Shown here piece after piece: positions 43,749 through 51,913 of a stretch of DNA of 64,000 bases. A program made the translations under genes and the position numbers. The notes under the pieces were generated by a model. The model had not been told where the DNA came from and did not search any database. It saw only the letters and a program-made list of their open reading frames with translations. This stretch comes from CADCTB01 sp964479465. GTDB lineage: Bacteria > Actinomycetota > Acidimicrobiia > Acidimicrobiales > AC-14. Positions within the stretch are counted from its first letter, which is position 1, and the number at the start of each line of letters is the position of its first letter. The stretch spans positions 62,001 to 126,000 of the forward strand of contig CAYZMG010000002.1 in the NCBI GenBank assembly GCA_964479465.1, in the 5' to 3' direction.

Positions 43749-44126
43749 CTAGCGCCACCAGCCGGCGTGGCGTCCGGGGCAGGCGACGCACAGGCGGGCC
43801 GATGGAATGGCCTCGAGGCGCTCGAAGGGCATCGGTGCGCCGCAGCCTTCACACCATCCGTAGGTGCCGCCCTCGAGGCGATCCAGGGCGTGCTCGATAT
43901 CGGCCACGGCCTCGTGTGCCCTGGCGGCACCCGCCTCGGCCAGCTCGCGCTCGAGGACGCTGTCGGCATCGGTCAGGCCGCGCAGCTGGGCGACAAGCGC
44001 CTCATGCTGGGCGCCCCGGGCTGCGTGGGTGGCCTTCTCGGCGAGGAGCTGCTCGCGAAGCTCGGCCCGGCGCTCCGGAGACAGGTGTGACTCACAGGTG
44101 GGCGACAGTTGCAGCGATGCCCTCAT
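43749..44126 (-). CDS. DksA/TraR-family zinc-finger protein
   Basis: A 125-residue protein with a helical coiled-coil-like N-terminus (ELREQLLAEKATHAARGAQH) and a C4 zinc finger, CEGCGAPMPFERLEAIPSA then CVAC. DksA/TraR proteins insert into the RNA polymerase secondary channel and affect stress transcription. The tip Asp residues typical of E. coli DksA cannot be placed with certainty here. ATG 44126 has GAGAGGA upstream. It is divergent from the gamma-glutamyltransferase gene. Confidence 0.85.
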   Translation of the reverse strand: MRASLQLSPTCESHLSPERRAELREQLLAEKATHAARGAQHEALVAQLRGLTDADSVLERELAEAGAARAHEAVADIEHALDRLEGGTYGWCEGCGAPMPFERLEAIPSARLCVACPGRHAGWWR

Positions 44127-44208
44127 GGGGGTGTCCTCTCGGTCATTGCGCGCCGGCAGCGCGCGCTCAATGAAGGTAACTACACCTAATGGAAAGTCCG
44201 TCCATGAA

Positions 44209-44221
44209 TTAGCAATGCTAA
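44209..44221. promoter_or_regulatory. inverted repeat TTAGC-AAT-GCTAA in an A/T-richer promoter region
   Basis: The spacer between the DksA-like and gamma-glutamyltransferase genes (44127-44274) is noticeably richer in A/T than the rest of the window. It contains this 5-bp inverted repeat 53 bp before the rightward ATG. It is a candidate operator or promoter element for either gene. Confidence 0.35.
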
Positions 44222-44274
44222 CTCCACGACGCGAATGCGCTACCCTGGCTGCACCTGTATCGGAAGGAAGCGGC

Positions 44275-46056
44275 ATGCGACGGATGCTCGTGCGGCGGTC
44301 GGTGCGGACGGTGACGTTCTCGGTGATTCTCCTACTGGCGGCCATGGGTCCGGCGGTCTCGGCCACGGCTCCGAGCGGCCCCCCGTCTGCGGTCGGGCGC
44401 GGCGGCGCCGCAGCCACAGTGGAACGACTGGCGACGGACGCGGCCATCGCGGCACTGCGCCAGGGGGGCAACGCTGTCGACGGCACGGTCGTCGCCGCCG
44501 CGGTGCTCGGCGTGACCGAGCCGTTGTCGGCCGGCATCGGCGGCGGCGGCTTCATGGTGATCCACCGAGCCAGCGACGGCCGGGTCACCACCATCGACCA
44601 CCGCGAGAAGGCGCCTGCGGCCATGGGACCCACGTCGCTCTTCGAGAACGGCCGCCCGCTGGCGTTCAATGACGCTCGCTACAGCGGGCTGTCGACCGGC
44701 GTACCGGGAACCGTGGCCGGCTGGGCCAGCGCGCTTGCGCGCTACGGCACGTTCACTCTGAGCCAGGCGCTTCGGCCGGCCACCCATCTGGCGGCGAGAG
44801 GCTTCGTGATCGACCAGGTCTTCTTCGACCAGGTTCTGGGCAACGTCGACTACTTCGACGACCTTCCGGCCACCGCTCGTCTCTTCCTCGACGCCGACGG
44901 CACACCCCGCGACGTGGGCACCATCTTCTCCAACCCCGACCTGGCCCGGACCTACGCTCGAATTGGCGCCCTCGGACCGGCCGGCTTCTACCGCGGTCCC
45001 GTCGCCGACGCCATCGTCGACACAGTCACTCGGCCACCGGTCGGCCCCCGCGCCAACCACGCGTGGCGCCCTGGAGTCATGACGACCGCCGACCTGGCCG
45101 CCTACACCGCCCCGGAGCGCGAACCCACCCACGTCGAGTACCGGGGCTACGACGTGTACGGCATGGGGCCGCCGTCGAGCGGCGGGTCGACGGTCGGGGA
45201 GGCGCTCAACATCCTGGAGGGCTTCAACATTCGGGGCATGGGGCGCGAGAGGGTCCTTCACCTGTTCCTCGAGGCGTCGCGCCTTGCCTTCGCCGACCGC
45301 AACGCCTACCTGGCCGACCCGGCGTACTTCGATGTCCCCCTGGCCGGCTTGCTGTCCGACGGTTTCGCCGCCGAGCGCCGGGCAAGCATCACGGACCGGG
45401 CTGCGGTGAGCCCGGTCCCACCGGGTGATCCCTACCCCTTCGACGGTGGCGCCCCGGGCGGAGAGGCCTCGGCCACGGTGGTACGCACGGGCAGCACCAC
45501 CCACCTCAACGTCTCGGACCGCTACGGCAACGTGGTGTCGTACACCTTCACCATCGAATCAACCGGAGGCAACGGCATCGTGGTGCCCGGGTACGGCTTC
45601 CTGCTCAACAACCAGTTGACCGACTTCAACTTCGACTCCACCACTCATCCCAACCGGGTCGAGGGCGGTAAGCGACCGCGGAGCTCCATGGCGCCGACGA
45701 TCGTCCTGCGCGACGGCGTCCCGTTCCTCGCCGTGGGTTCTCCCGGCGGGTCGATGATCGTTACCACGGTCCTGCAGCTCCTGGTGGAGCGCATCGATCT
45801 CGGCTCGCCACTGCCGGCCGCCATCGCCGCCCCGCGGTCGAGTCAGCGCAACACGAGCCAAACCAGCGCCGAGCCCGCCTTCCTCGCCTCACCCGAAGCC
45901 GACGCGCTCCGGGGGCGCGGTCACCTGTTCACCTCGACACCGGAGATCGGGGCGGCCACGGGCATCGAGTTCGTCGACGATGACCGGGTCCTGGCCGCAG
46001 CGGAGCCGGTCCGCCGCGGCGGTGGCAGCGCCCAGGTCGAGCTACCGGGCCGTTGA
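44275..46056 (+). CDS. ggt: gamma-glutamyltransferase, secreted
   Basis: A 593-residue Ntn-hydrolase precursor with an N-terminal signal peptide (hydrophobic core ~13-28, ending near AVSATA). The nucleophile is predicted as Thr408 in STTHLNVSDRYGN, where autocleavage yields large and small subunits. Also present are GGNAVDGTVVAAAVLGV near the start, PLSAGIGGGGFM, and the small-subunit motifs LLNNQLTDFNF, RPRSSMAPTI and VGSPGGS. It transfers or hydrolyses gamma-glutamyl groups of glutathione or polyglutamate outside the cell. GGAAGGAAG lies 7-14 nt before the ATG. Confidence 0.94.
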   Translation: MRRMLVRRSVRTVTFSVILLLAAMGPAVSATAPSGPPSAVGRGGAAATVERLATDAAIAALRQGGNAVDGTVVAAAVLGVTEPLSAGIGGGGFMVIHRASDGRVTTIDHREKAPAAMGPTSLFENGRPLAFNDARYSGLSTGVPGTVAGWASALARYGTFTLSQALRPATHLAARGFVIDQVFFDQVLGNVDYFDDLPATARLFLDADGTPRDVGTIFSNPDLARTYARIGALGPAGFYRGPVADAIVDTVTRPPVGPRANHAWRPGVMTTADLAAYTAPEREPTHVEYRGYDVYGMGPPSSGGSTVGEALNILEGFNIRGMGRERVLHLFLEASRLAFADRNAYLADPAYFDVPLAGLLSDGFAAERRASITDRAAVSPVPPGDPYPFDGGAPGGEASATVVRTGSTTHLNVSDRYGNVVSYTFTIESTGGNGIVVPGYGFLLNNQLTDFNFDSTTHPNRVEGGKRPRSSMAPTIVLRDGVPFLAVGSPGGSMIVTTVLQLLVERIDLGSPLPAAIAAPRSSQRNTSQTSAEPAFLASPEADALRGRGHLFTSTPEIGAATGIEFVDDDRVLAAAEPVRRGGGSAQVELPGR

Positions 46057-46159
46057 GTACCGGGTGCGGCGACGTTGACGGCGTGGGTCGCAGCGCATCC
46101 TTCAGCGCCTCAAGACGCACCCGGTCTCGGGCGGCGTCGGCGGCCACGTGTCGAGCGAG

Positions 46160-46232
46160 CGCCCCCGGCAGGACTCGAACCTGCGACCCGCTGCTTAGAA
46201 GGCAGCCGCTCTATCCGCTGAGCTACAGGGGC
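46160..46232 (-). tRNA. tRNA-Arg(UCU)
   Basis: A standard 73-nt cloverleaf on the minus strand: acceptor GCCCCTG (46232-46226) with CGGGGGC (46167-46161), D arm GCTCAGCGGATAGAGC, anticodon loop CTTCTAA with anticodon TCT, and T arm GCAGG-TTCGAGT-CCTGC. The discriminator is G at 46160, and CCA is not encoded. It reads AGA codons. Confidence 0.95.
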
Positions 46233-46374
46233 TTCCGTTGTCGCGCGTGAGCTGCGCTTTTCATCGACGATACCTGCCCGGCGCACACATCTCGCCGGTT
46301 CGGCGGGTCGCCGCGAACGGCGAGGACGCCCTGGCCGATCAGAGAAGCTTTGGTGGTCGGTGGTCGTCGGGATG

Positions 46375-46403
46375 TGTACGCTACTCGGCGTTAGTATGTA
46401 CGC
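46375..46403 (+). promoter_or_regulatory. vapBC promoter: -10 box placed for a leaderless transcript, repeated TGTACGC
   Basis: TAGTAT (46392-46397) fits a -10 hexamer whose expected transcription start is exactly the A of the vapB ATG (46404). No ribosome site exists upstream. The heptamer TGTACGC occurs at 46375-46381 and 46397-46403, flanking the -10, and may be the operator of the VapBC complex. Confidence 0.55.
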
Positions 46404-46631
46404 ATGCCGAAGAGGACGACGATCGAGATCGATGAGGAACTTCTTGCCAGGGCGAAGCGGGCGCTCGGCCACGCCACCACGCGCGCAACCGTCGAAGAAG
46501 CGCTCCGACTAGCTGCTGATAGCGCCGAGGGGAAGCACACGGAACGAGCTTCGAAACAGGCCCAGTTTCTCGACCGCCTCGGTAAGCGGGTCGACGTCTC
46601 AGTACTCGCCTCGGAGGAGATGTGGCGCTAG
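46404..46631 (+). CDS. vapB: VapB-type antitoxin
   Basis: A 75-residue antitoxin. The N-terminal ribbon-helix-helix is KRTTIEIDEELLARAKRAL followed by TTRATVEEALRLAA; the C-terminal part is the variable toxin-binding tail (LDRLGKRVDVSVLASEEMW). It binds and neutralises the VapC toxin and, with it, represses the promoter. The gene overlaps vapC by 10 nt. Its mRNA is probably leaderless. Confidence 0.9.
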   Translation: MPKRTTIEIDEELLARAKRALGHATTRATVEEALRLAADSAEGKHTERASKQAQFLDRLGKRVDVSVLASEEMWR

Positions 46632-47023
46632 ATGGTTGGCTCCTCGACAAGAGCGCTGCGGCTCGGGCCGACGATCCCTCCATCCGGCGGCGGTTGGAAG
46701 AGCTGGCGGGACTCCTCTACCTCTGCCCGGTCGGCGAGCTGGAGCAGCTCTACTCCAGCCGGTCGGCAAGGGACTACGACGAGCTCAAGGTGGCAATCCA
46801 TCAGAGCTTCGATGTCGTCGGACCGCCAATCGACATCTTCGACCGGGCGCTGGGACTGCAGCGGGATCTTGCGCATCACCATGGGATGTGGCACCGCACG
46901 CCGATGCCCGACCTGCTGATCGCCGAGACGGCCCTTCACCATGGCCTGGGTGTCGTCCACGTCGACCGCGACTACGAGCGGATTGCGGAGGTCCGTCCTC
47001 TCAAGGTTCGGAGGGTCCGATAG
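46622..47023 (+). CDS. vapC: VapC-type PIN-domain ribonuclease toxin
   Basis: A 133-residue PIN domain. Predicted metal-binding acids are Asp9 in WLLDKSA, Glu39 or Glu41 in VGELEQLY, Asp97 in MPDLLIAETA and Asp115 or Asp117 in HVDRDYERIA. These toxins cleave tRNA or rRNA when released from VapB; the target here is unknown. The GTG at 46622 lies within the end of vapB. Its stop is 29 nt from the convergent kinase gene. Confidence 0.92.
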   Translation: MALDGWLLDKSAAARADDPSIRRRLEELAGLLYLCPVGELEQLYSSRSARDYDELKVAIHQSFDVVGPPIDIFDRALGLQRDLAHHHGMWHRTPMPDLLIAETALHHGLGVVHVDRDYERIAEVRPLKVRRVR

Positions 47024-47052
47024 TGCACACGGGATCCACGAAAGACGTTGGC

Positions 47053-48684
47053 TCACGGCGCGAACGCAATGGTCTTCACGACAGAGTCGACGGCGGGCGT
47101 CACCGCCCCCACTTCATCGGTGGGCACCACGACGGACACCACAACGGTTCCCTCGTTCACACGGGCGATGTAGAGACGCATCGTCTTGCCCTGATCGAGC
47201 TTTATGAGTCGGTACGTGCCCTGCTCGGCGTCGAGTTGGAAGAGCGCGACGCACGGGCCGACGCACACCTCGGACGGGTAGGGCGAGGCCGCTTCGATGT
47301 CCACACGGACAGCATCGACGGTGCCGATGCGTGTCTCGGCCGGCTTCGAAACTCGAAGCCGGGGATGTTCTTGCAGCCAGTTCAGGAGGTCCGCCGGCGC
47401 CGGCTCGCCTGCGCCGGCGGCCACGTAGTCGACGGCCAAAGGGTAGGTGCGATCACGAAGGAACACGCGCGTCGGCGAGACCACCGTGAGCTCGGCTTCG
47501 GGATGATCCCGGTCGGTGAGTTTGAGAAAGAGAACGTCGGCTGCCTCGGGCTCCGCCAGCGCCCAGCCGGCCTCGAGGGTGAGGTCGATGGGCGGCTGAA
47601 GCGCCGCCGTGCGGTACCGGCCGGGAGCCAGCGGGCCGCCGCGAGCAGGGAAGGCCTGCGGGGGGCTGGTGGACACCGTGGTGGCCGAAGATGTCGCATC
47701 CGGACGATCACCGGAACCCGCCACGATGACGGAAACCAAGGCCACGACGATCAAGAGGCACAACCCGCCGGCAACCAGACGCCGTGTATCCGGCCGGCGG
47801 GACTTCGGTGGACCGGGGGCGACCGGGACAGCCGTCGCCTCGGCACCGGTCGTCTCAGCCACGAGCGCGGCGGCCATCTCGGCCGCGGTGGCGAACCGGC
47901 TCGAGGGCTCCCTCTCCATTGCCGTCTTCACTGCTCGATCGAGATGTGCGGGAAGGTCAGGACGGCGTTCGCGTAGGGGAACGGGTCTGCTCTCGACGAT
48001 GGCCCGCATCAATTCCGCCGGCGAATCGCCCTCGAAGGGCGGCCGCCCGCTCAACGCTTCGTAGAGCAGGACGCCGGCCGAGTAGAGATCGCTCTGCGGG
48101 GTGGCCGGCGCGCCGGTGAGGCGTTCGGGAGCGACGTAGCTCGGCGTACCCAGAAGCGTGCCGTCATCGGTGAGCGCCATAGCCGAGGCTGTCTTGGCGA
48201 TGCCGAAATCGGACACCTTTGCCACGCCGTCGGGACAGAGCAGCACATTGCTCGGCTTGATGTCGCGGTGCACGATCCCGGCTGCGTGTGCGGCGCCGAG
48301 GGCGCCCAGGACATCCGTGGTGACGCGAGCTGCCCGGTCGGGAGCGAGCGGGCCGGCGGACATCTCGTCGGCCACCGTGCGCCCGGGTAGGCGTTCCATC
48401 ACCAGGAAGGGCACGCCCTCGTGCTCCCCGCTGTCGAAGACCAGCACGACGTTGGGATGGCTCAGGCTGGCGACCGCTCTCGCCTCTGCCTCGAACCGCT
48501 CCCGCATCCGGGACGCGTCCGCACCGGCGCTGGTGAGGAGCTTGATGGCCACGTCTCGGCCCAGCCGAAGGTCTCGCCCTGCTCGGACTTCGCTCATGCC
48601 GCCGCGACCGAGGACTTCACCCAGCTCGTAGCGTTCGGCGATGGTGGGACCGGGGGTATCCACGTCGGCATCAGCCCTACCCAC
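47053..48684 (-). CDS. serine/threonine protein kinase, PknB type, membrane-anchored
   Basis: A 543-residue Hanks-type kinase. The kinase domain (~19-275) has the Gly loop LGRGGMSEV, Lys48 in DVAIKLL, Asp141 in VHRDIKPSN, DFG Asp159, and the activation-loop end GTPSYVAPE. A Pro/Arg-rich juxtamembrane stretch precedes one TM helix (~311-329, LCLLIVVALVSVIVAG). The extracytoplasmic domain (~330-543) is not made of PASTA repeats; it contains two close Cys (VCVGPC) that may form a disulfide, and resembles no sensor I can name. The start is GTG 48684. It is divergent from a P-loop kinase. Confidence 0.93.
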   Translation of the reverse strand: MGRADADVDTPGPTIAERYELGEVLGRGGMSEVRAGRDLRLGRDVAIKLLTSAGADASRMRERFEAEARAVASLSHPNVVLVFDSGEHEGVPFLVMERLPGRTVADEMSAGPLAPDRAARVTTDVLGALGAAHAAGIVHRDIKPSNVLLCPDGVAKVSDFGIAKTASAMALTDDGTLLGTPSYVAPERLTGAPATPQSDLYSAGVLLYEALSGRPPFEGDSPAELMRAIVESRPVPLRERRPDLPAHLDRAVKTAMEREPSSRFATAAEMAAALVAETTGAEATAVPVAPGPPKSRRPDTRRLVAGGLCLLIVVALVSVIVAGSGDRPDATSSATTVSTSPPQAFPARGGPLAPGRYRTAALQPPIDLTLEAGWALAEPEAADVLFLKLTDRDHPEAELTVVSPTRVFLRDRTYPLAVDYVAAGAGEPAPADLLNWLQEHPRLRVSKPAETRIGTVDAVRVDIEAASPYPSEVCVGPCVALFQLDAEQGTYRLIKLDQGKTMRLYIARVNEGTVVVSVVVPTDEVGAVTPAVDSVVKTIAFAP

Positions 48685-48777
48685 AATCCGTGATTCCCGG
48701 TCGGTCGTCGCGGTCTACGCTCAGCGGCGCATGCGTGGGCTTGTATCGATCGGCTCTGCTTTCTCGGAGCCAGCCGC

Positions 48778-49575
48778 GTGAAGACGGATCGGACCCACCA
48801 GTGGATCGCTCTCGGCAAGACCGTGCCGGCCGGCTTGACGGGTCCCCCGGCGAACTCGACCAGTGATTCCTGGGCACTGATGCGCACCTGCTGCGTCGCG
48901 CCCGTGGTCGAGCTCATCCGGGCGTCCAAGCCTCGGGTGTTCGCCATCTCCGGCCCGGTGGGAGCAGGCAAGTCGACGGTCGCCGGCGCAGTGGTGCGCT
49001 CACTCGCGAATGTCGGCCTGCGCGCCGTCGCCCTTTCGCTGGACGACTTCTACCTGTCCCGCCGGGAGCGGGAACGCCGCGGGATCGCGTGGCGCGCCGC
49101 GCCGGGTTCGCACGACCTCGGGCTGATGGTCGAGACCCTCGCCGCCGTGCGGAAGGGGTCGCAGCCGCTAGTCCTGCCCCGATTCGATCCGTCCCGAGAT
49201 GACCGGGGCGCCGACGAGCGCCTCGACGACGCCCCCGACGTGGTGCTGTTCGACGGGTGGATCATCGGCTACGACGGTCAGGGCTACGATCGCATCCTTC
49301 CGTACCTCGACTGGCACCTCCATCTCGACGTTCCGAAGGAGATCGCCCGCCAGCGCCGGTTCGCTCGCGAGGCGAAACTGCGTGAGGAAACGGGGAGGGC
49401 GTTCTCCCCGGAGAAGATGCAGCAGTTCTGGGACGAAGTGCTCGGGCCGGGATTCGACACTTGGGTGCCGGCTTCGGCTGAGCACGCGGACATCGTCGTC
49501 CGGACGACTGGGACCGGTCCCTCCTGCCTGGTCGACGAACGACTCGACGAGTTCCTTCCTACCCTGCCGGCATGA
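48778..49575 (+). CDS. P-loop kinase, D-glycerate 3-kinase-like
   Basis: A 265-residue nucleotide kinase-like protein. Walker A is ISGPVGAGKSTVAGA (~57-71); ALSLDDFYLSRRERERR, APGSHDL, RFDPSRDDR and VVLFDGWIIGYD follow in the order seen in plant-type glycerate kinases and the YggC/pantothenate-kinase-like group. It probably phosphorylates a small hydroxy acid such as glycerate. The start is GTG 48778. An aldehyde dehydrogenase lies convergent downstream, consistent with small-acid metabolism, but this link is an inference. Confidence 0.75.
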   Translation: MKTDRTHQWIALGKTVPAGLTGPPANSTSDSWALMRTCCVAPVVELIRASKPRVFAISGPVGAGKSTVAGAVVRSLANVGLRAVALSLDDFYLSRRERERRGIAWRAAPGSHDLGLMVETLAAVRKGSQPLVLPRFDPSRDDRGADERLDDAPDVVLFDGWIIGYDGQGYDRILPYLDWHLHLDVPKEIARQRRFAREAKLREETGRAFSPEKMQQFWDEVLGPGFDTWVPASAEHADIVVRTTGTGPSCLVDERLDEFLPTLPA

Positions 49576-49705
49576 ACGGCCGGCCGGCCCCCCGGATGGA
49601 GCGTCGACCAGTTCCATCGGGTCGTAGATCGGCAGGGGTCGGCCGGCCGCCGAGCACGGCATCGAGGTGATGATCGAAGCGGTCAACATCCCCGAGCGCG
49701 ACTAG

Positions 49706-51214
49706 CTACACCGGCATGACCACCGTCTTCAGTACGGTGCACTCGTCAATGGAGTAGCCGAGGCCCTCCCGGCCGACGCCGGAGTCCGGCTTCCGGCCGC
49801 CGAACGGGAAGTGGCCGACGCCGTGGGCGGGCGCGTCGTTGATCGTCACCTGCCCGCACTCCAGGGCCCGGGCCGTGCGCCACGCACTCTCCAGGTTGGA
49901 GGTGAACACAGCGGAGTCCAGCCCGTAGCGGGACCGGTTCGCCAGGTCGATGGCGGTGTCGAGATCGGCGACAGGGAGCACGGTGAGCACGGGGCCGAAG
50001 GTTTCCTCCCAGACGATGTCGGCCTCCAGGGGTACGTCGGCAAGGACGGTGGGCTCGTGGTACGCGTCGTGGAGGTCGCCGCCGGCGAGCAGCTGCGCCC
50101 CCTTGCCGACGGCGTCGTCGACGAGCTCGTGGACGTAGCTCGCCGCCTTCCCGTTCACCAGGGGACCGACCTTGGTCGTCTCGGCTCGGGGGTCGCCGAC
50201 CGTCCACCGCTCCGCTTCCTTCAGGGCGCGCTGGACGTACTCGTCGTAGACGGACCGTTCCACCAGGACGCGGCTGATGGCGTCGCAGCGCTGGCCGGCG
50301 TTCTTGAATGCGCCCAGCACCGTCTTCTCGACGGCGAGGCTGAGGTCGGCGTCGGCAAGTACGATGCCGGCGGCGTTCCCGCCCAGTTCGAGGTGCATGG
50401 GCTTGGGGCCGGCGCCGGCGGCAATGCTGCGGCCGACCGAGGTGGAGCCGGTGAAGGAGATCATCGCGATGTCGGCGTGGGAGGCGAGCAGGTCGCCGAT
50501 TTCGCTGCCGGAGCCGGTGATGACGTTGAGCACGCCGGCCGGCAACCCCGCCTCCTCGAGGACGCGAGCAAACAGGACCAGGGGGATCGGCGCTTCGGAC
50601 GGCGCCTTGGCGACGACCGTGTTCCCGGCCGCCAGTGCCGGGATGATCTTCGACGCAATGAGGTACAGCGGGTAGTTGAACGGGCCGAACGCAGCCACCG
50701 TCCCGACCGGTTCCCGCAGCACGACGGCGGACTTGCCCACGCTGTCGTCCATCCAGTCGCCGGGGATGTACTCCCCGAAGATCTTGCGGACCTCCTCCCG
50801 GGCGAGCCCCAGTCGCTCCCGGGTGGCCTTGACCTCCGACGCCGCCTGTTCTGACGTCTTGCCCAGATCGGCGACGATGGCGCCGGCGAAGGTGTCGGCG
50901 TGCTCGGCGAGAATCGTGGCGGCTCGGGCGCAGATCTCGAGACGGGCGGCCGCCGGCGTGGAGCGGAAGGCCTCTCGGCCTTGGCGGGCGGCGGCGATCG
51001 CCTCCTCGACGTCGTCCGCCGATGCCTTGGCGGCCCGGGCGATCACGCTCCCGTCGATGGGGGAGCGGACGTCGAACATGTCGCCTTTTCCTGCCGTCCG
51101 CCAGCTGCCACCGACGAGCAGCTGCAGCTCGGGGACGCCTTCGCCGGGGGTTATCGCCGGGTGGAAGAACTCGGACACATCAACGCGGACGGCGCCCTCG
51201 ACCTGAATCTTCAT
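49706..51214 (-). CDS. NAD(P)-dependent aldehyde dehydrogenase
   Basis: A 502-residue aldehyde dehydrogenase of standard length. The catalytic Cys lies in NAGQRCDAISR and the general-base Glu in HLELGGNAAGIVL; cofactor-binding features are GPFNYPLYLIASKIIPALAAGN and ISFTGSTSVGR. EETFGPVLTVLP and FPFGGRKPDSGVGREG complete the set. The closest relatives by pattern are the GapN/lactaldehyde dehydrogenase group, but the substrate is not certain. ATG 51214 has GAGGTGAG upstream; a longer version (to 51274) would add a non-conserved leader. Confidence 0.9.
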   Translation of the reverse strand: MKIQVEGAVRVDVSEFFHPAITPGEGVPELQLLVGGSWRTAGKGDMFDVRSPIDGSVIARAAKASADDVEEAIAAARQGREAFRSTPAAARLEICARAATILAEHADTFAGAIVADLGKTSEQAASEVKATRERLGLAREEVRKIFGEYIPGDWMDDSVGKSAVVLREPVGTVAAFGPFNYPLYLIASKIIPALAAGNTVVAKAPSEAPIPLVLFARVLEEAGLPAGVLNVITGSGSEIGDLLASHADIAMISFTGSTSVGRSIAAGAGPKPMHLELGGNAAGIVLADADLSLAVEKTVLGAFKNAGQRCDAISRVLVERSVYDEYVQRALKEAERWTVGDPRAETTKVGPLVNGKAASYVHELVDDAVGKGAQLLAGGDLHDAYHEPTVLADVPLEADIVWEETFGPVLTVLPVADLDTAIDLANRSRYGLDSAVFTSNLESAWRTARALECGQVTINDAPAHGVGHFPFGGRKPDSGVGREGLGYSIDECTVLKTVVMPV

Positions 51215-51301
51215 GCTCACCTCGCGCGTACACCGGGGGTCCTCGCGTTCCTTCCCGCTCGGCGCCGGAAACACTCGCCTACCGGCCGGGGTGAAGAGGC
51301 G

Positions 51302-51788
51302 TCAGCCGGTGGCGGCAGCGTCCAGGGCGCCCTGGATCCGCCGGCCCGCCTCCTCGGCGATCGCCCCGAGTGCGGGACTCCCGGATACCTCCGCGAGGAG
51401 CTGGGGGTTCACCGCTTCGACGACCGTGCGACCACTCTCGGTCCGCACGACGACGTTGCAGGGGAGCAGCGAGGCGATCCGCGGGTCGGCCTCCAAGGCG
51501 CGGTGGGCGAGCCGGGGGTTGCAGGCCCCGAGGATGATCTGGGGCTCGACATCCACGTCGATCTTCTCTTTGAGCGTCTTGAGCCACCTGGCCCGCACGC
51601 CGGCCCAGCGCCGGGCCGACGCCCTGGTGGAGATGGCCCGGCGCTCCATGGCCCTGCCGGCGGGCTCGCGCCTTGCGGACGTCGATCTCGGTCAGCACGC
51701 CGAAGCCCTGTTCCAGGAGGGCCTCCCGAACACGGGTCACCGTCTCGTCGTAGGGCCTGTCGACTTCGATGCGCAGCGTCAGTTCCAT
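51302..51788 (-). pseudogene. DUF302 gene interrupted by a 94-nt insertion
   Basis: The first part, from ATG 51788 (GAGGAGG upstream), encodes MELTLRIEVDRPYDETVTRV then VREALLEQGFGVLTEIDVRK; the second, in another frame, encodes TLKEKIDVDVEPQIILGACN and RLAHRALEADPRIASLLPCN, continuing to the end of a normal DUF302 domain. Removing bases 51578-51671 joins them in frame as a 130-residue protein of typical family length. With the insertion, the frame is lost, and only fragments can be made. DUF302 proteins are often near metal or sulfur-stress genes. A sequencing artefact is possible but would have to add 94 bases. Confidence 0.82.
51578..51671. repeat. 94-nt insertion in the DUF302 gene
   Basis: The segment lies between the codons for Lys (ending 51672) and Thr (starting 51577). 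On the coding strand the four bases CAAG precede it and CAAG also ends it, as a 4-bp target duplication would give. No terminal inverted repeats are evident, and it is too short for a transposase. Its origin is unknown. Confidence 0.6.
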
Positions 51789-51820
51789 CAGTCCTCCTCG
51801 TCTCGGCAGGATGTTCAAGC

Positions 51821-51840
51821 AATACCCGGGGGGGTATATT
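51821..51840. promoter_or_regulatory. CsoR/CstR-like operator upstream of the DUF302 gene
   Basis: AATACCCGGGGGGGTATATT contains ATACCC and GGGTAT arms around four G, the pattern of operators bound by CsoR-family (copper, or persulfide-sensing CstR) repressors. It lies 33 bp before the DUF302 ATG on the minus strand. No CsoR-family gene is in the window. Confidence 0.6.
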
Positions 51841-51861
51841 CCGAACCCGAACCGAGACGAC

Positions 51862-51897
51862 GGGCGGGGGCGGCGACCTTAGTCGCCGCCCCCGCCC
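51862..51897 (-). terminator. perfect 16-bp hairpin terminating the peptide-transport operon
   Basis: GGGCGGGGGCGGCGAC (51862-51877) and GTCGCCGCCCCCGCCC (51882-51897) pair without mismatch around loop CTTA. It begins 16 nt after the stop of the solute-binding gene on the minus strand. There is no T-run; stem stability alone supports a terminator role. Confidence 0.75.
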
Positions 51898-51913
51898 AAC
51901 CGCCGGTCCCGGA

